Origin: Salinibacterium amurskyense
GTDB taxonomy: Bacteria; Actinomycetota; Actinomycetes; Actinomycetales; Microbacteriaceae
NCBI RefSeq assembly: GCF_002797685.1
Contig: NZ_PGFH01000001.1
Location: 1,488,001 to 1,552,000, forward strand
Direction: 5' to 3'
DNA: 64,000 nucleotides
Every line of letters starts with the position of its first letter. Positions within the stretch are counted from its first letter, which is position 1. Shown piece by piece: positions 35,170 to 44,648 of this stretch. Position numbers and translations under genes: made by a program. Below the pieces are notes generated by a model. The model did no database searches, was not told the origin of the DNA, and saw nothing but the letters and a program-made list of their open reading frames with translations.

Positions 35170-36105
35170 ATGCGAGATCCAGCCGGCTTATATGACATCG
35201 CGACCGATGTTGCTGGTGTGCCGCGCGGCTTGCCCCTTGTAGCCGGTCTGACTGGCTTCGCGGATGCCGGTGGTGCTGTCAGCCAGTTCAGTCAGTACCT
35301 GCTCGATACTCTCGAGCGCACGGTCGTTGCCTCGTTCGATAACGATGCACTCCTTGACTACCGCGCGCGGCGCCCGACTATTTACTTCGATCAAGATCAC
35401 TTGAGTGACTACCGGCCGGCAAAGCTCGAGTTGTACTTGGCCAAGGACGAGTTGGGACAACCCTTCCTGCTGCTGACCGGATATGAGCCCGACTTTCAGT
35501 GGGAGCGCTTCTCCGCAGCGGTGTTGCGATTGATTTCGAAGCTTGATGTGAAATCCACGACGTGGGTTCATGCCATCCCCATGCCCGTTCCTCACACGCG
35601 GAGCATCGGCGTCACCGTGAGCGGAAACCGCTCGGAACTCATCGACTCGATGTCGGTGTGGAAGCCTCACACCCAAGTGCCCGCTAATGCGATGCACTTG
35701 ATTGAATTCCGATTGCAGGAGCTCGGGCATCCGACCGCCGGGTTCGTGCTGTTGATTCCGCACTACCTGGCAGACACGGAATGGCCGACTGCGGCTGTCA
35801 CTGCACTCGAGAGCGTGAGCGCTGCGACTGGTCTCATCTTCCCCACAGACCGCCTCCGGGAGGAAGGTCGAGAATTCGTGGCCAAGATCGATGGCCAAGT
35901 GGAAAGCAATCAAGAGTTGGCGAGGCTCGTCGGAACTCTCGAAGAGCGCCACGACAACTACATGGAGGAGAACCCCATGCGTTCGCCTCTTACGGATGAA
36001 GACGGCGAACTGCCGTCGGCAGACGAGATTGCTGCCGAGTTGCAGAAGTTTCTTGCTATTCGTCGCGCCGGCGATGACGACAGCGCTTCGCAGCCTCCGT
36101 TGTAG
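35170..36105 (+). CDS. PAC2 (proteasome assembly chaperone-like) family protein
   Basis: A 311-residue soluble protein of the PAC2 family. Landmarks: LPLVAGLTGFADAGGAVSQFSQYLLDTL near the N-terminus, FDNDALLDYRARRPTIYFDQDHLSDY, LLTGYEPDFQWERFSAAVL, and GFVLLIPHYLADTEWPTAAVTALE. The C-terminal third is acidic and helical (ESNQELARLVGTLEERHDNYMEENP) and ends PSADEIAAELQKFLAIRR. Bacterial PAC2 proteins are not tied to a proven function; the name comes from eukaryotic proteasome chaperones. The gene lies upstream of sigA, a common actinobacterial neighbourhood. Confidence 0.86.
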   Translation: MRDPAGLYDIATDVAGVPRGLPLVAGLTGFADAGGAVSQFSQYLLDTLERTVVASFDNDALLDYRARRPTIYFDQDHLSDYRPAKLELYLAKDELGQPFLLLTGYEPDFQWERFSAAVLRLISKLDVKSTTWVHAIPMPVPHTRSIGVTVSGNRSELIDSMSVWKPHTQVPANAMHLIEFRLQELGHPTAGFVLLIPHYLADTEWPTAAVTALESVSAATGLIFPTDRLREEGREFVAKIDGQVESNQELARLVGTLEERHDNYMEENPMRSPLTDEDGELPSADEIAAELQKFLAIRRAGDDDSASQPPL

Positions 36106-36209
36106 ATAGCGGGCCCGCAGCGTAGTGCAGATGACAGGTTCTCACTACCGCCATCGCGTGCAGGCTTCGTCGCCTGTGAGCATTGGTGCAGAGCATCAGA
36201 AAAGCGTGG

Positions 36210-36215
36210 CATAAT
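36210..36215 (+). promoter_or_regulatory. Candidate -10 box of sigA
   Basis: CATAAT lies about 110 nt before the sigA start. The -35 is unclear: TTGGTG is 20 nt upstream, which is longer than ideal. Confidence 0.35.
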
Positions 36216-36323
36216 AGGAGTAAGACCCGGTCTTGATTCTGGTTCTGTTTTGCCGTGCGGTGGAGCAGTCAGAGACTTGACATGGGTCTTAGTACTGCCC
36301 GAAAACCTCGGAAAGGTGTTCAC

Positions 36324-37676
36324 ATGGCGACCCGAACTAAGACTGCGGAGACTGCATCCGCACCAAAGAAGGCCCCCGCAAAGGCGGCCACGAAGACTGG
36401 AACGCGCACTAAAGCTGCCGACGCAGTTGAAGAAGTAGCGACTGACACTGAAGGCGCCGAGAGCACGACGAAGAAGGCTGCGACCAAGAAGGCAACGACA
36501 ACGAAGTCGACTGCCGCTGCGTCTGCCGCCAAGAAGCCCGCTGCGAAAAAGCCGGCCGCGAAGAAGCCTGCAACGCGTGGCAAGAAGGCTGCTGCCGAAG
36601 CTGACGACATTGTCGAGGCTGACGGCGAAGAAGCGAAGCCCGAAGACGATCAAGAAGAGAAGTCGAAGGGTAAAGATGAGGCGCTGCCCACCGGTGCCCT
36701 CGTTCTCTCATTGGTTGACGACGAAGACGACGTTCCCGTGTACTCGGCCGCAATTACCGGTGCCACGGCAGACCCCGTCAAGGACTACCTGAAGCAAATC
36801 GGTAAGGTTGCGCTGCTCAACGCTGCTCAAGAAGTCGAGCTGGCCATGCGTATCGAAGCTGGACTCTTTGCAGAAGACAAGCTTTCTCAGATGGCACCCG
36901 GCGAAGTTCGTTCGACCCTCGGTCGTGAACTTCAGTGGGTAGCCAAGGACGGCCAGCGCGCGAAGAGTCACTTGCTCGGCACCAACCTTCGACTGGTGGT
37001 ATCGCTTGCAAAGCGCTACACCGGTCGCGGAATGCAGTTCTTGGACCTCATTCAGGAGGGAAACCTGGGTCTCATCCGTGCGGTCGAGAAGTTCGACTAC
37101 ACCAAGGGCTTTAAGTTCTCGACCTACGCCACGTGGTGGATTCGCCAAGCGATCACCCGCGCAATGGCCGACCAGGCTCGCACAATTCGTATCCCCGTGC
37201 ACATGGTTGAAGTCATCAACAAGCTCGCACGCGTTCAGCGCCAGATGCTTCAAGACTTGGGCCGCGAGCCCACTCCAGAAGAGCTCTCGCGCGAACTGGA
37301 TATGACGCCCGAGAAGGTTGTTGAAGTTCAGAAGTATGGTCGCGAGCCTATTTCGCTCCACACGCCGCTCGGTGAAGACGGTGACAGTGAGTTCGGTGAC
37401 CTCATTGAGGACACCGAGGCTGTTGTACCTGCCGATGCCGTTGGATTCACCATGCTGCAGAAGCAGCTGGAAAGCCTCCTCGATTCCCTCTCCGAGCGCG
37501 AAGCCGGCGTCATCCGCATGCGCTTCGGCCTGGGCGATGGAATGCCGAAAACTCTCGATCAGATCGGTGACACGTTCGGCGTAACGCGTGAACGCATCCG
37601 TCAGATCGAGTCAAAGACGATGGCCAAACTGCGCCACCCGTCACGCTCGCAGTCACTGCGCGACTACCTCGAATAG
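36324..37676 (+). CDS. sigA: Principal RNA polymerase sigma factor (sigma-70 group 1)
   Basis: A 450-residue housekeeping sigma factor. The N-terminal 125 residues are low-complexity, first Lys/Ala-rich ([22 protein letters not shown]) and then acidic ([15 protein letters not shown]), replacing a classic region 1.1 as in HrdB-type factors. Region 1.2 begins at [24 protein letters not shown]. Region 2 has the -10-binding helix [28 protein letters not shown]. Region 3 has [23 protein letters not shown], and region 4.2 has the -35 helix [32 protein letters not shown]. Start: ATG 36324 after GGAAAGG; an in-frame ATG at 36279 (MGLSTARK) is the alternative. The CofE-like gene follows 7 nt later. 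Confidence 0.96.
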   Translation: MATRTKTAETASAPKKAPAKAATKTGTRTKAADAVEEVATDTEGAESTTKKAATKKATTTKSTAAASAAKKPAAKKPAAKKPATRGKKAAAEADDIVEADGEEAKPEDDQEEKSKGKDEALPTGALVLSLVDDEDDVPVYSAAITGATADPVKDYLKQIGKVALLNAAQEVELAMRIEAGLFAEDKLSQMAPGEVRSTLGRELQWVAKDGQRAKSHLLGTNLRLVVSLAKRYTGRGMQFLDLIQEGNLGLIRAVEKFDYTKGFKFSTYATWWIRQAITRAMADQARTIRIPVHMVEVINKLARVQRQMLQDLGREPTPEELSRELDMTPEKVVEVQKYGREPISLHTPLGEDGDSEFGDLIEDTEAVVPADAVGFTMLQKQLESLLDSLSEREAGVIRMRFGLGDGMPKTLDQIGDTFGVTRERIRQIESKTMAKLRHPSRSQSLRDYLE

Positions 37677-37683
37677 GCCAACA

Positions 37684-38382
37684 ATGGGTGCTGAAGCGAA
37701 CGCTGGTAAGAGTCTCACCGTCGAGGTCGATGGTGCCGTTTACGAACGGCTTCCCATTAAGACTCGACTGGTGGTTCGTGAAGACGACATCGTTCAGGTC
37801 GTCTCGGAGTACGCGGCGGATGTCGTGCGCGATGGAGACTTGCTCTTCGTCACGGAAAAGATTGTCGGAATCACACAGGGGCGGGCTTACCCGATCTCTG
37901 AGGTGGAGCCGCGCAAACTTGCGACTTTCCTGTCGAAGTACGTGACTAAGACATCTCACGGCATTGGCCTCGGCATGCCTGAGACCATGGAGATGGCGTT
38001 GCGCGAGTGCGGTACTCCGCGCATCCTGTTCGCGGCAGCCGTCGCCGCTGTCACGAAGCTCGTGGGCCGTCGCGGCGACTTCTACCGGATTGCAGGGCCC
38101 AAGGCTCGAGCGATCGATGGGCCCACGAAAAACACGATCCCGCCGTATGACTCGCACGTCGTACTCGGCCCGGCTCGTCCTGATGGTGTTGCCGCAGACA
38201 TCGCTGCTGCGCTCGGTCGAAAGATCGACGTGCTCGTTGTTGATATCAACGACTTCGGTGGCAACATCCTAGGGTCGACCGCTACTAAAGCAACGAATGA
38301 ACTCGTGCTGAAGGTGTTGAAGGATAACCCTCTCGGTCAGGATCACCAGAGCACTCCGCTCGGCGTCATCCGTCGCGCCTAG
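37684..38382 (+). CDS. CofE-like (F420-0:gamma-glutamyl ligase family) protein
   Basis: A 232-residue protein of the CofE family, enzymes that add glutamate to coenzyme F420-0 with GTP. Family features: LPIKTRLVVREDDIVQVV near the start, DGDLLFVTEKIVGITQGR, and VLVVDINDFGGNILGST near the end. It is a stand-alone domain; no other F420 biosynthesis gene (fbiA, fbiC, fbiD) is in the window. It begins 7 nt after sigA and is probably co-transcribed with it. Because it lacks F420 neighbours it could act on another substrate, for example an amino-acid ligation to a different acceptor. Family confidence is good; function is open. Confidence 0.8.
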   Translation: MGAEANAGKSLTVEVDGAVYERLPIKTRLVVREDDIVQVVSEYAADVVRDGDLLFVTEKIVGITQGRAYPISEVEPRKLATFLSKYVTKTSHGIGLGMPETMEMALRECGTPRILFAAAVAAVTKLVGRRGDFYRIAGPKARAIDGPTKNTIPPYDSHVVLGPARPDGVAADIAAALGRKIDVLVVDINDFGGNILGSTATKATNELVLKVLKDNPLGQDHQSTPLGVIRRA

Positions 38383-38424
38383 GCCGTCGCGCTTAGGGAT
38401 TATTCCGAAGTACGGAAGATCGGC

Positions 38425-38444
38425 GAGGGCTCCGCGTGAGCCTC
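38425..38444. terminator. Short hairpin between the convergent CofE-like and ATP-grasp genes
   Basis: GAGG(G)CTC pairs with GAGCCTC with one bulge around the loop CGCGT. There is no T-run, so confidence is low. Confidence 0.35.
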
Positions 38445-39445
38445 TAGAAGTCGATTACCTCGCGGAACTTGGGAAGCAGCCCTGTTTTGATGCCTGTCAG
38501 ACTCGGCTTCATCTGGAACACGCCAGTGTTGTAATTGCCTTCGATAATCGCTGGCCCGGTGGGGGAGATAGCGACATCCCAGCCCACGTAAGGAATTTCC
38601 GGAATCACTCGGCCAACGGTGTCGAGCGTCGCAAGAACTTCGTCGTAGAGCGGCACCTGGAAACCGACGATCGGGGTGCCGGTCTGGGGGTGTTCCGTGA
38701 AGGTGTTGGCGTACTTGTCGAACGCCCCGTAGGGAGCGATGCCGGTCTTCTCGTCGAGAACCGTGTACATGCCGCCGCGACCGTAATTGTCGACATCGGC
38801 TCCGTTTCCCATACGCAAGACAGCCTCCATGATGTGAACTTCGGTGCCATCAAAGAAGGTGATCATGCGCAAAGAGTTGACGCTAGTGGGGCACAGCGCC
38901 GACATGCCCTCGTGCTGCTCAATAAAGGCTTCAACGAGGAATTGCCGTTTGTCCATGAGCTCGCGATAGAGCGCATGAGCATCCTTGAGGTCATCGCCGC
39001 TGTGCTTCTCGATCCCCGCGCCGCTCATGCTGTCGACGACTTTAACCATGATTGGATCGTGGTTCTTGACGAATTCGACGAACTCGATTTCGGAAGCGGT
39101 TCTGAGGTCGAGCCACGCACGCCCGAGCCACTTGTCGAAGGTCCTGTTGAAAGTGGGCTTGTCGTAAAACCGTTCGCGAAAATCGCGCTGGTTGTACTTG
39201 ACGACGATGGAATTCGCGTTGCCGCTAGTGATCCAGGTGCGGCGCTCGGCGCGACTCAGCACGTTGAATTCGAACTCTTCGTAGTCGAGGTAGCCGGCCT
39301 GGTAGACGAGTGAGCACCACACCATGTCGATCAGGATGAAGAACACGGGCGTGCGGCTTCGCGAGCTGATGGCCCGGGCCACAGCGAGCATGTTCTTTAC
39401 GTCGAGCGAGACAAGACGCGACACGTAGTGTCGGATGCGCTTCAC
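38444..39445 (-). CDS. Sugar-transfer-associated ATP-grasp protein
   Basis: A 333-residue protein resembling the ATPgrasp_ST family, ATP-grasp enzymes often found with polysaccharide or teichoic-acid gene sets. Visible segments: FVEFVKNHDPIMVKVVDSMSGAGIEKHSGDD (nucleotide-binding lysine and loop), QFLVEAFIEQHEGMSALCPTSVNSLRMITFFDG, MEAVLRMGNGADVDNYGRGGMYTVLDEKTG, and the metal-site end GWDVAISPTGPAIIEGNYNTG with Asp, Glu and Asn. The start is GTG 39445 (MKRIRHYVSR), with AGGAGA 6 nt upstream. It stands alone here, convergent with the CofE-like gene and with no glycosyltransferase next to it. The substrate is unknown. Confidence 0.75.
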   Translation of the reverse strand: MKRIRHYVSRLVSLDVKNMLAVARAISSRSRTPVFFILIDMVWCSLVYQAGYLDYEEFEFNVLSRAERRTWITSGNANSIVVKYNQRDFRERFYDKPTFNRTFDKWLGRAWLDLRTASEIEFVEFVKNHDPIMVKVVDSMSGAGIEKHSGDDLKDAHALYRELMDKRQFLVEAFIEQHEGMSALCPTSVNSLRMITFFDGTEVHIMEAVLRMGNGADVDNYGRGGMYTVLDEKTGIAPYGAFDKYANTFTEHPQTGTPIVGFQVPLYDEVLATLDTVGRVIPEIPYVGWDVAISPTGPAIIEGNYNTGVFQMKPSLTGIKTGLLPKFREVIDF

Positions 39446-39519
39446 AGTTCTCCTACGAAGGTCACACCGACACACGTGCCGGCAAGCGAGCTAACTATCT
39501 GATGATGCTAAACGAAAGC

Positions 39520-39738
39520 TTAGGCAGTCAGACGGCTGGACTCGTCGTGCCACTTGAGCGCGGTGGGAAACAGCTTGTCTTTGAACTTAGCGCCGTGGTG
39601 GGCGCAAAAGAGGAGGTCGCCACTGGCGAGGGTCGCGCGGATGTACGCCTGCGCGCCACAACTGTCACAGCGATCGATCGCCGTGAGGGTGTAGTCCATC
39701 TCATCGACTGGGGTGTCTTCTGTTGCAATGTTCGACAT
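39520..39738 (-). CDS. Small zinc-finger-like protein (DUF7455 type)
   Basis: A 72-residue acidic protein with CDSCGAQAYIRA and LLFCAHHGAKFKD, a Cys-x2-Cys plus Cys-x-His-His arrangement that could bind one zinc ion. AAGGAG lies 8 nt before the ATG. Similar small proteins lie next to parE/sigA in many Actinobacteria. It is divergent from parE, with 219 nt between the two starts, and 74 nt upstream of the ATP-grasp gene on the same strand. Function unknown. Confidence 0.82.
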   Translation of the reverse strand: MSNIATEDTPVDEMDYTLTAIDRCDSCGAQAYIRATLASGDLLFCAHHGAKFKDKLFPTALKWHDESSRLTA

Positions 39739-39957
39739 GGCCTACTCCTTCTTCTTGCTTGCGGTTGTTATTCCGTACGCCTATACAAGCATGAGCGCCT
39801 GAAGATTCTTCCTACATTGCGGGCATTTCGCTCAGCGCGTACCGCATCCTGAAGGTCGGCCTCGGCCACAGCGTGATGGGTGTCGGTGAGCGGCAATGTC
39901 GTGCGGAGAACGTAGTCTTGAATGTGGCCTTCCGTTCTCAAACCCTAGGAGATTACT

Positions 39958-42036
39958 ATGGCGAGCTCTGACTATTCAGCCCGTCACCTATCCGTGCTCG
40001 AGGGGCTTGAAGCCGTTCGCAAACGTCCCGGTATGTACATCGGGTCCACCGACTCTCGGGGACTCATGCATTGTCTCTGGGAGATCATCGACAACTCGGT
40101 TGACGAGGCTCTCGATGGTCACGGTTCTGAGATCAGCGTCATCCTTCACGCCGATGAGAGTGTCGAAGTGCGTGACAAGGCCCGCGGTATTCCCGTGGAT
40201 GTCGAACCCAAGACTGGCCTGACCGGCGTCGAGGTTGTTTTCACCAAGCTGCACGCGGGCGGCAAGTTTGGCTCGGGATCCTACGCAGCGTCGGGCGGAC
40301 TCCACGGTGTTGGCGCTTCGGTCGTTAACGCGTTGTCGGAGCGCCTTGATGTTGAGGTCGACCGCAACGGCAAGACCTACGCCATGTCGTTCCATCGCGG
40401 CGAGCCAGGTACTTTTGCCGATTCGGGCGAACCGACGCCGGATGCTCCCTTCACCCCGTTTGTCTCGGGCAGTGAGCTTCGCGTTATCGGCAAGGTACCT
40501 AAGGGGCGTACTGGTACGCGTGTGCGCTACTGGGCCGATCGTCAGATCTTCACGAAGGGCGCGACTTTCCAGTCAGATGGGCTGATCGACCGCCTTCGTC
40601 AAACAGCATTCCTCGTGCCTAATCTCACCTTGAACGTCTCGGATGAGAGAGGCGAAGAACCCCGTCATGAGTCGTTCTCGTTCGAGGGCGGAATTTCGGA
40701 GTTTGTTGAGCACCTCGCAGTTGATCCGCCCATCACCGATATTTGGCGACTGACCGGTTCGGGCGGCTTCACCGAGAGCGTGCCTGTTTTGCAAGACAAC
40801 GGGCACATGGTGTCGACCGAAGTATCGCGAGACTGTGTTGTCGATGTCGCGCTTCGTTGGGGCACCGGCTATGACACGGTGGTCAAGAGCTTCGTCAACA
40901 TCATCGCGACGCCGAAGGGCGGAACGCACCTCGCCGGATTTGAGCAGAGCTTGCTCAAGTTCCTGCGGGCAGAGACAGAGAAGAACTCGCGCCGGCTGAA
41001 GCTCGGCAACGACAAGCTCGACAAAGACGATGTACTTGCCGGACTCACCGTCGTGCTGACGGTCCGACTTCCGGAACCGCAGTTCGAGGGTCAGACCAAA
41101 GAAATTCTGGGAACGCCGGCTGTGCGCGCGATCGTAGCCAAAGTCGTCGCGGCCGCCCTTTCTGAACGCTTCACCTCCACCAAGCGCGATGACAAGTCGC
41201 AGGCGGCTCTCGTTCTCGACAAGGTCGTTGCCGAGATGAAGTCGCGTATTTCCGCGCGAGCTCACAAGGAAACCCAGCGTCGCAAGAATGCTCTCGAGAG
41301 TTCCAGCCTTCCGGCCAAGCTCGTCGATTGCCGTTCCAATGACGTTGCAAACAGTGAACTGTTCATCGTCGAGGGTGATTCAGCACTCGGCACGGCAAAG
41401 CTCGGACGCGATAGCGAGTACCAAGCGTTGCTCCCGATCCGCGGCAAGATCCTCAACGTTCAAAAGGCATCGATTAGCGACATGCTGTCGAATACTGAGT
41501 GCGCGTCGATCATCCAAGTCATCGGTGCGGGCTCAGGGCGCAGCTTCGATCTGTCTACTGCTCGTTATGGCAAGGTCATCATCATGGCGGATGCCGATGT
41601 CGACGGCGCCCACATCCGTACGCTGCTACTGACGCTGTTCTTCCGATACATGCCTGACATGATTCGCGATGGGAGGGTCTACGCTGCCGTGCCACCGCTG
41701 CACCGCGTCGTCGTGATTAACCCGGGTTCCAAGCCAAACGAAACGATCTACACGTACTCGGAGAAGGAACTCAACGGAGTTCTCGCGGGGCTGAAGAAGT
41801 CGGGCAAGCGCTACCAAGACCCGATTCAGCGCTACAAGGGTCTGGGCGAGATGGATGCCGACCAACTGGCGACTACCACTATGGATCGCAACAACCGTGT
41901 TCTTCGTCGCGTCAACATCGCGGATGCCGAGAACGCTGGCACGGTCTTCGAGCTTCTTATGGGCAACGAGGTAGCTCCTCGTAAGGAGTTCATCATCCAG
42001 GGGCAAGGTCTCGATCGCGACCGTATCGACGTCTAG
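39958..42036 (+). CDS. parE: DNA topoisomerase IV subunit B (ATPase)
   Basis: A 692-residue type IIA topoisomerase ATPase subunit that, with ParC, decatenates daughter chromosomes. GHKL ATPase motifs: LWEIIDNSVDEALDGHG, ARGIPVDVEPKTGLTGVEVVFTKLHAGGKFG, and YAASGGLHGVGASVVNALSE. Toprim motifs: FIVEGDSALGTAK and IIMADADVDGAHIRTLLL. EGDSALGTAK, with Leu-Gly-Thr rather than the Gly-Gly-Ser of GyrB, supports ParE over GyrB. AGGAG lies 7 nt before the ATG. The 219-nt upstream gap contains a TAGTCT box about 40 nt before the start. parC lies convergently downstream, so the two subunits are not in one operon. Confidence 0.94.
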   Translation: MASSDYSARHLSVLEGLEAVRKRPGMYIGSTDSRGLMHCLWEIIDNSVDEALDGHGSEISVILHADESVEVRDKARGIPVDVEPKTGLTGVEVVFTKLHAGGKFGSGSYAASGGLHGVGASVVNALSERLDVEVDRNGKTYAMSFHRGEPGTFADSGEPTPDAPFTPFVSGSELRVIGKVPKGRTGTRVRYWADRQIFTKGATFQSDGLIDRLRQTAFLVPNLTLNVSDERGEEPRHESFSFEGGISEFVEHLAVDPPITDIWRLTGSGGFTESVPVLQDNGHMVSTEVSRDCVVDVALRWGTGYDTVVKSFVNIIATPKGGTHLAGFEQSLLKFLRAETEKNSRRLKLGNDKLDKDDVLAGLTVVLTVRLPEPQFEGQTKEILGTPAVRAIVAKVVAAALSERFTSTKRDDKSQAALVLDKVVAEMKSRISARAHKETQRRKNALESSSLPAKLVDCRSNDVANSELFIVEGDSALGTAKLGRDSEYQALLPIRGKILNVQKASISDMLSNTECASIIQVIGAGSGRSFDLSTARYGKVIIMADADVDGAHIRTLLLTLFFRYMPDMIRDGRVYAAVPPLHRVVVINPGSKPNETIYTYSEKELNGVLAGLKKSGKRYQDPIQRYKGLGEMDADQLATTTMDRNNRVLRRVNIADAENAGTVFELLMGNEVAPRKEFIIQGQGLDRDRIDV

Positions 42037-42095
42037 CTCGGGGTTCGCAGTGGGCGTTCATCGTCCGTTGGCGGCGTGTCGAGCAATCGATCTTT

Positions 42096-42146
42096 AACGA
42101 CCGCGGGCCGTTACCTGAATAAATCAGGTAACGGCCCTCGGTCGTT
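42096..42146. terminator. Strong bidirectional terminator between parE and parC
   Basis: A long stem: AACGACCG and GGCCGTTACCTGA pair with TCAGGTAACGGCC and CGGTCGTT around the loop ATAAA. It is placed between the convergent genes. Confidence 0.88.
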
Positions 42147-42176
42147 TCGTGCGTGGTGTCGCGCGGTTGGTAGCGG

Positions 42177-44636
42177 TTACGGCGTGAAGCCGATCGATCC
42201 GATCACGCTGTCGAGAGGTACGCCCGAACCGTCGCGCTTCGTGCGCTCGGTAGGCAGCTGCCGTACAGCTCCATCGGGTCCGACCGCTGTAGCGGGAACT
42301 CGGCCGACCCACGCGAGCGTGAGGACGTCCTCGCCCTTGAGCAGCGAGTGAGCGCGAACACCGCCGGTGCCGCGACCCTTAGCCGGGAACTGTGAGAACT
42401 CACTGAGCTTCACGCGGCCGGGGTCGGTGCCCGGAATAGTGACGCTCGAGCCCGACACCGTTACCGCGACGTTTTCGGCGTCGGCATCCACGGCGTCGAA
42501 GAAGATAACCTCGGCTCCGGCGCTTACCCGGATGCCTGCCATTCCTCCTGCGCTGAGACCCTGCGGGCGCACCGCCGAGGCAGCGAAGTGCAGCAGTTGA
42601 GTGTCGGAGGTCACGAACGTGAGTTCTGCATCGTCCGCGCTATGAGCCGCACCAACGAGCTCATCGCCAGCTTTGAGGGAGATGATCTCGAATTCGGGCT
42701 TCGACGGCCACACGCCGGGCGTGACGCGTTTGACAGTGCCCTGGCGCGTACCGAGGGCGATTGGCTCGTCGCTATCAAGAGAAACGATCGCGAGAACACG
42801 CTCTTTCTTCTCCAGCGTGAGGTATTCGCTGATTTTTGCGCCAGCTCCAAGTTGAACTGAGCTGGTCGGCACGCTCGGCAGATCCACGGCTGTGAAACGG
42901 ATGAGGCGGCCGCGATTTGTGATCGCGCCGATTTCAGTTCGCGTCGTCGTGGTGACACGCGAGCGAATCGCGTCGTGCTTCGACCGGCGTGACGCCGCCA
43001 AAACCGTGTCGCCTTCGCTGATGCCGACTCGGATGATCCGGCCCGTCGTGGAGAGCAAGACGATGCAGGGTTCATCGGCGATCTCGAGCACGGCCTGATT
43101 CTTACGCGCTGCAGCTCGTGACGTCGTCGCAATTGAGGCGGGCGCCTCGGTGAGCAGCGTGCGTCGCGGGGTCCCGAACTTGTCCGCAACGGCGTCGAGT
43201 TCTTCTGAGACGAGGGCCCGGATGAGTTTGTCATCCGAGAGCAGCGCCTGAAGACGAGCGATTTCTGCGCGCAGTTTCTCGGCCTCGGCCTCCAGCTCGA
43301 TACGGCTGAACTTCGTGAGACGACGCAGGCGCAGCTCAAGAATGTACTCGGCCTGCAATTCGCTGAGATCGAAAACCTCGCGCAGGCGCGTGCGAGCCTG
43401 GTCGCTGTCGTCGCTCTGGCGAATGACCTGGATCACTTCGTCGATGTCGACGATCGCGATGAGCAAGCCTTCAACGAGGTGAAGACGCTCAAGGTGCCGC
43501 GCAAGGCGGTACTTACTGCGCCGAGTGACAACCTGCAGGCGGTGCTTGAGGAAGACCTCGAGCAGAGCCTTGAGTCCAAGAGTTTGCGGCCGACCATCAA
43601 CGAGCGTGACCGCGTTGATGCTGAAGTTATCTTCCAACGGGGTCAGGCGGTAAAGCTGCTCGAGTACGGCATCCGGGCTGAAGCCGGTCTTGATGCCGAT
43701 GACGAGACGCAGACCGTGGTTGCGGTCGGTGAGGTCGGTGACATCGGAGATGCCAACGATCTTCTTGTTGTTGACGCCATCTTTGATCTTCTCGATGACG
43801 CGCTCGGGCCCGACCAAGTAGGGAAGTTCGGTGACGACGAGGCCCATTTTGCGGGCAGTGATCGATTCGACGGCGACCTTTGCGCGGGTCTTGAAGGCTC
43901 CGCGGCCGTTCGCGTACGCATCCTTCACTCCGTTGAGGCCGATAATCGTTCCTCCGGTGGGGAGGTCGGGTCCAGGAACGAACTGCATGAGTTCTTCGAG
44001 CGAGGCATCGGGGTTCGTCAGAAGGTACTGCGCCGCACCGACGACCTCGATGAGGTTGTGGGGAGCCATGTTGGTGGCCATACCCACGGCGATGCCGCTC
44101 GCACCGTTGACCAACAGGTTCGGGAACGCCGCCGGCAAAACCTCGGGCTGCGTGGTCGAGTTGTCGTAGTTGGGCACGAAGTCGACGACGTCTTCGTCGA
44201 GGTCATCCGTCATCGCGATAGCAGATGCCTGCAAGCGAGCTTCCGTGTACCGGGGGGCAGCGGGGCCGTCATCCAATGAACCGAAGTTGCCGTGGCCATC
44301 GATCAGCGGCACTCGCAGGATGAAGCTTTGCGTCAGTCGCACCATGGCGTCGTAGATGGAGGCGTCACCGTGGGGGTGGAGCTTTCCCATGACATCGCCG
44401 ACGACGCGCGAGGACTTGACATGGCCCTTTTCGGGGCGCAGCCCCATCTCGCTCATCTGGTAAAGAATTCGGCGTTGAACCGGCTTGAGGCCGTCGCGTG
44501 CGTCGGGAAGCGCGCGGGAATAGATCACGGAGTACGCGTACTCCAAGAACGAGCCCTGCATCTCGGTCGTGACATCGATGTCTTCGATGCGTTCGCCGGC
44601 AGGGGAATCTGGGGTGGGTTTTGTGGGAGTAGCCAT
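42177..44636 (-). CDS. parC: DNA topoisomerase IV subunit A
   Basis: An 819-residue type IIA topoisomerase breakage-reunion subunit. The catalytic tyrosine is Tyr130 in [10 protein letters not shown]. The quinolone-resistance-determining segment is [14 protein letters not shown] (87-100), with Ala92 where E. coli GyrA has Ser83. The C-terminal half carries beta-pinwheel repeats with segments such as [12 protein letters not shown] and [13 protein letters not shown]. The closing repeats ([22 protein letters not shown]) are typical of actinobacterial ParC. It lies convergent to parE and divergent from the phosphodiesterase gene, with 12 nt between starts. The lack of a strict QRRGG(R/K)G GyrA box in the C-terminal domain favours ParC. 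Confidence 0.93.
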   Translation of the reverse strand: MATPTKPTPDSPAGERIEDIDVTTEMQGSFLEYAYSVIYSRALPDARDGLKPVQRRILYQMSEMGLRPEKGHVKSSRVVGDVMGKLHPHGDASIYDAMVRLTQSFILRVPLIDGHGNFGSLDDGPAAPRYTEARLQASAIAMTDDLDEDVVDFVPNYDNSTTQPEVLPAAFPNLLVNGASGIAVGMATNMAPHNLIEVVGAAQYLLTNPDASLEELMQFVPGPDLPTGGTIIGLNGVKDAYANGRGAFKTRAKVAVESITARKMGLVVTELPYLVGPERVIEKIKDGVNNKKIVGISDVTDLTDRNHGLRLVIGIKTGFSPDAVLEQLYRLTPLEDNFSINAVTLVDGRPQTLGLKALLEVFLKHRLQVVTRRSKYRLARHLERLHLVEGLLIAIVDIDEVIQVIRQSDDSDQARTRLREVFDLSELQAEYILELRLRRLTKFSRIELEAEAEKLRAEIARLQALLSDDKLIRALVSEELDAVADKFGTPRRTLLTEAPASIATTSRAAARKNQAVLEIADEPCIVLLSTTGRIIRVGISEGDTVLAASRRSKHDAIRSRVTTTTRTEIGAITNRGRLIRFTAVDLPSVPTSSVQLGAGAKISEYLTLEKKERVLAIVSLDSDEPIALGTRQGTVKRVTPGVWPSKPEFEIISLKAGDELVGAAHSADDAELTFVTSDTQLLHFAASAVRPQGLSAGGMAGIRVSAGAEVIFFDAVDADAENVAVTVSGSSVTIPGTDPGRVKLSEFSQFPAKGRGTGGVRAHSLLKGEDVLTLAWVGRVPATAVGPDGAVRQLPTERTKRDGSGVPLDSVIGSIGFTP

Positions 44637-44641
44637 AGGAT
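44636..44641 (+). promoter_or_regulatory. Candidate -10 box of leaderless phosphodiesterase transcript
   Basis: TAGGAT is followed by 7 nt and the ATG at 44649. It touches the parC start codon, so the two promoters overlap. Confidence 0.4.
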
Positions 44642-44648
44642 TGCCCTA

